Shown one piece after another: positions 5,273-5,308 of a stretch of DNA of 5,308 nucleotides. The first letter of the stretch is position 1. Each line of letters opens with the position of its first letter. The DNA is taken from the NCBI GenBank assembly GCA_964568815.1, contig CAZMRY010000095.1, positions 1 through 5,308 of the forward strand. Direction: 5' to 3'. A model generated the notes under the pieces. It was given only the letters and a program-made list of their open reading frames with translations. It did no database searches and had not been told where the DNA came from. A program made the position numbers and the translations under genes. The DNA is from RGIG8700 sp964568815 (GTDB taxonomy: Bacteria > Bacillota > Clostridia > RGIG6154).

Positions 5273-5308
5273 AAAACAGAGATACCGCGTTTGCGGTGTC
5301 TCTGTTTT
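5273..5308 (+). terminator. Strong intrinsic terminator after the tRNA, possibly bidirectional
   Basis: Positions 5273-5288 and 5293-5308 form a 16-bp stem with a 4-nt GTTT loop; the only non-Watson-Crick pair is T5283-G5298. The G/C-rich top (ACCGC/GCGGT) and the AAAA and TTTT ends give the classic terminator form in both directions. It begins immediately after the encoded CCA and runs to the window edge, so the T-run may be longer than seen. Confidence 0.88.

Noticed and set aside
1..5308. Mobile element, phage, CRISPR or toxin-antitoxin system
   Set aside because: No integrase, transposase, spaced repeats, attachment-type duplication at the tRNA within the window, or paired small toxin and antitoxin genes were found. 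The tRNA 3' end could be an integration site, but the flank is outside the window.

Overview
The window looks like chromosome of a low-GC Gram-positive bacterium, most likely an anaerobic gut-type member of the Clostridia. The evidence is A/T-rich DNA, consensus sigma-A promoters, strong Shine-Dalgarno sites, a TTG start, a lipoprotein signal, the clostridial-style Cys-rich N-terminus of the Mrp protein, and a tRNA with encoded CCA. The genus cannot be read from this sequence. I see no mobile element, CRISPR array, frameshift or pseudogene.

Layout. Positions 1-1064, minus strand: a RodA-type SEDS glycosyltransferase whose C-terminal end lies outside the window. Positions 1065-1306: a divergent intergenic region. 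It holds two consensus-perfect promoters back to back, both -35 boxes sit in one inverted repeat, and a leader of about 140 nt runs to the plus-strand gene. That leader has a 14-bp palindrome, a duplicated three-codon reading frame and a hairpin that covers the ribosome binding site. Positions 1307-2152: a patatin-like phospholipase. Positions 2144-2186: a weak terminator interleaved with the promoter of the next operon. Positions 2207-5142: a tightly packed four-gene operon of a single-pass membrane protein, a lipoprotein, an Mrp/NBP35 ATPase and a Cys-cluster (YkgJ-like) protein. Positions 5156-5308: a tRNA-Pro(GGG) with its own promoter, followed by a strong hairpin terminator.

How the genes may work together. 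RodA builds glycan strands of the lateral cell wall. The patatin-like protein is a probable lipid acyl hydrolase expressed from the same divergent control region, so a link to envelope or lipid metabolism is possible but only inferred. In the operon, Mrp is a predicted Fe-S cluster carrier or scaffold, and the following gene encodes a small protein with nine cysteines. Its start overlaps the mrp stop by 8 bp, which fits coupled synthesis of a metal-cluster carrier and a metal-binding partner. The first two operon genes encode proteins with extracytoplasmic domains of unknown function.

Most of the window is ordinary core chromosome. The parts most worth a second look are the control region and leader at 1092-1309, the uncharacterised membrane protein and lipoprotein pair, and the Mrp/Cys-cluster pair.
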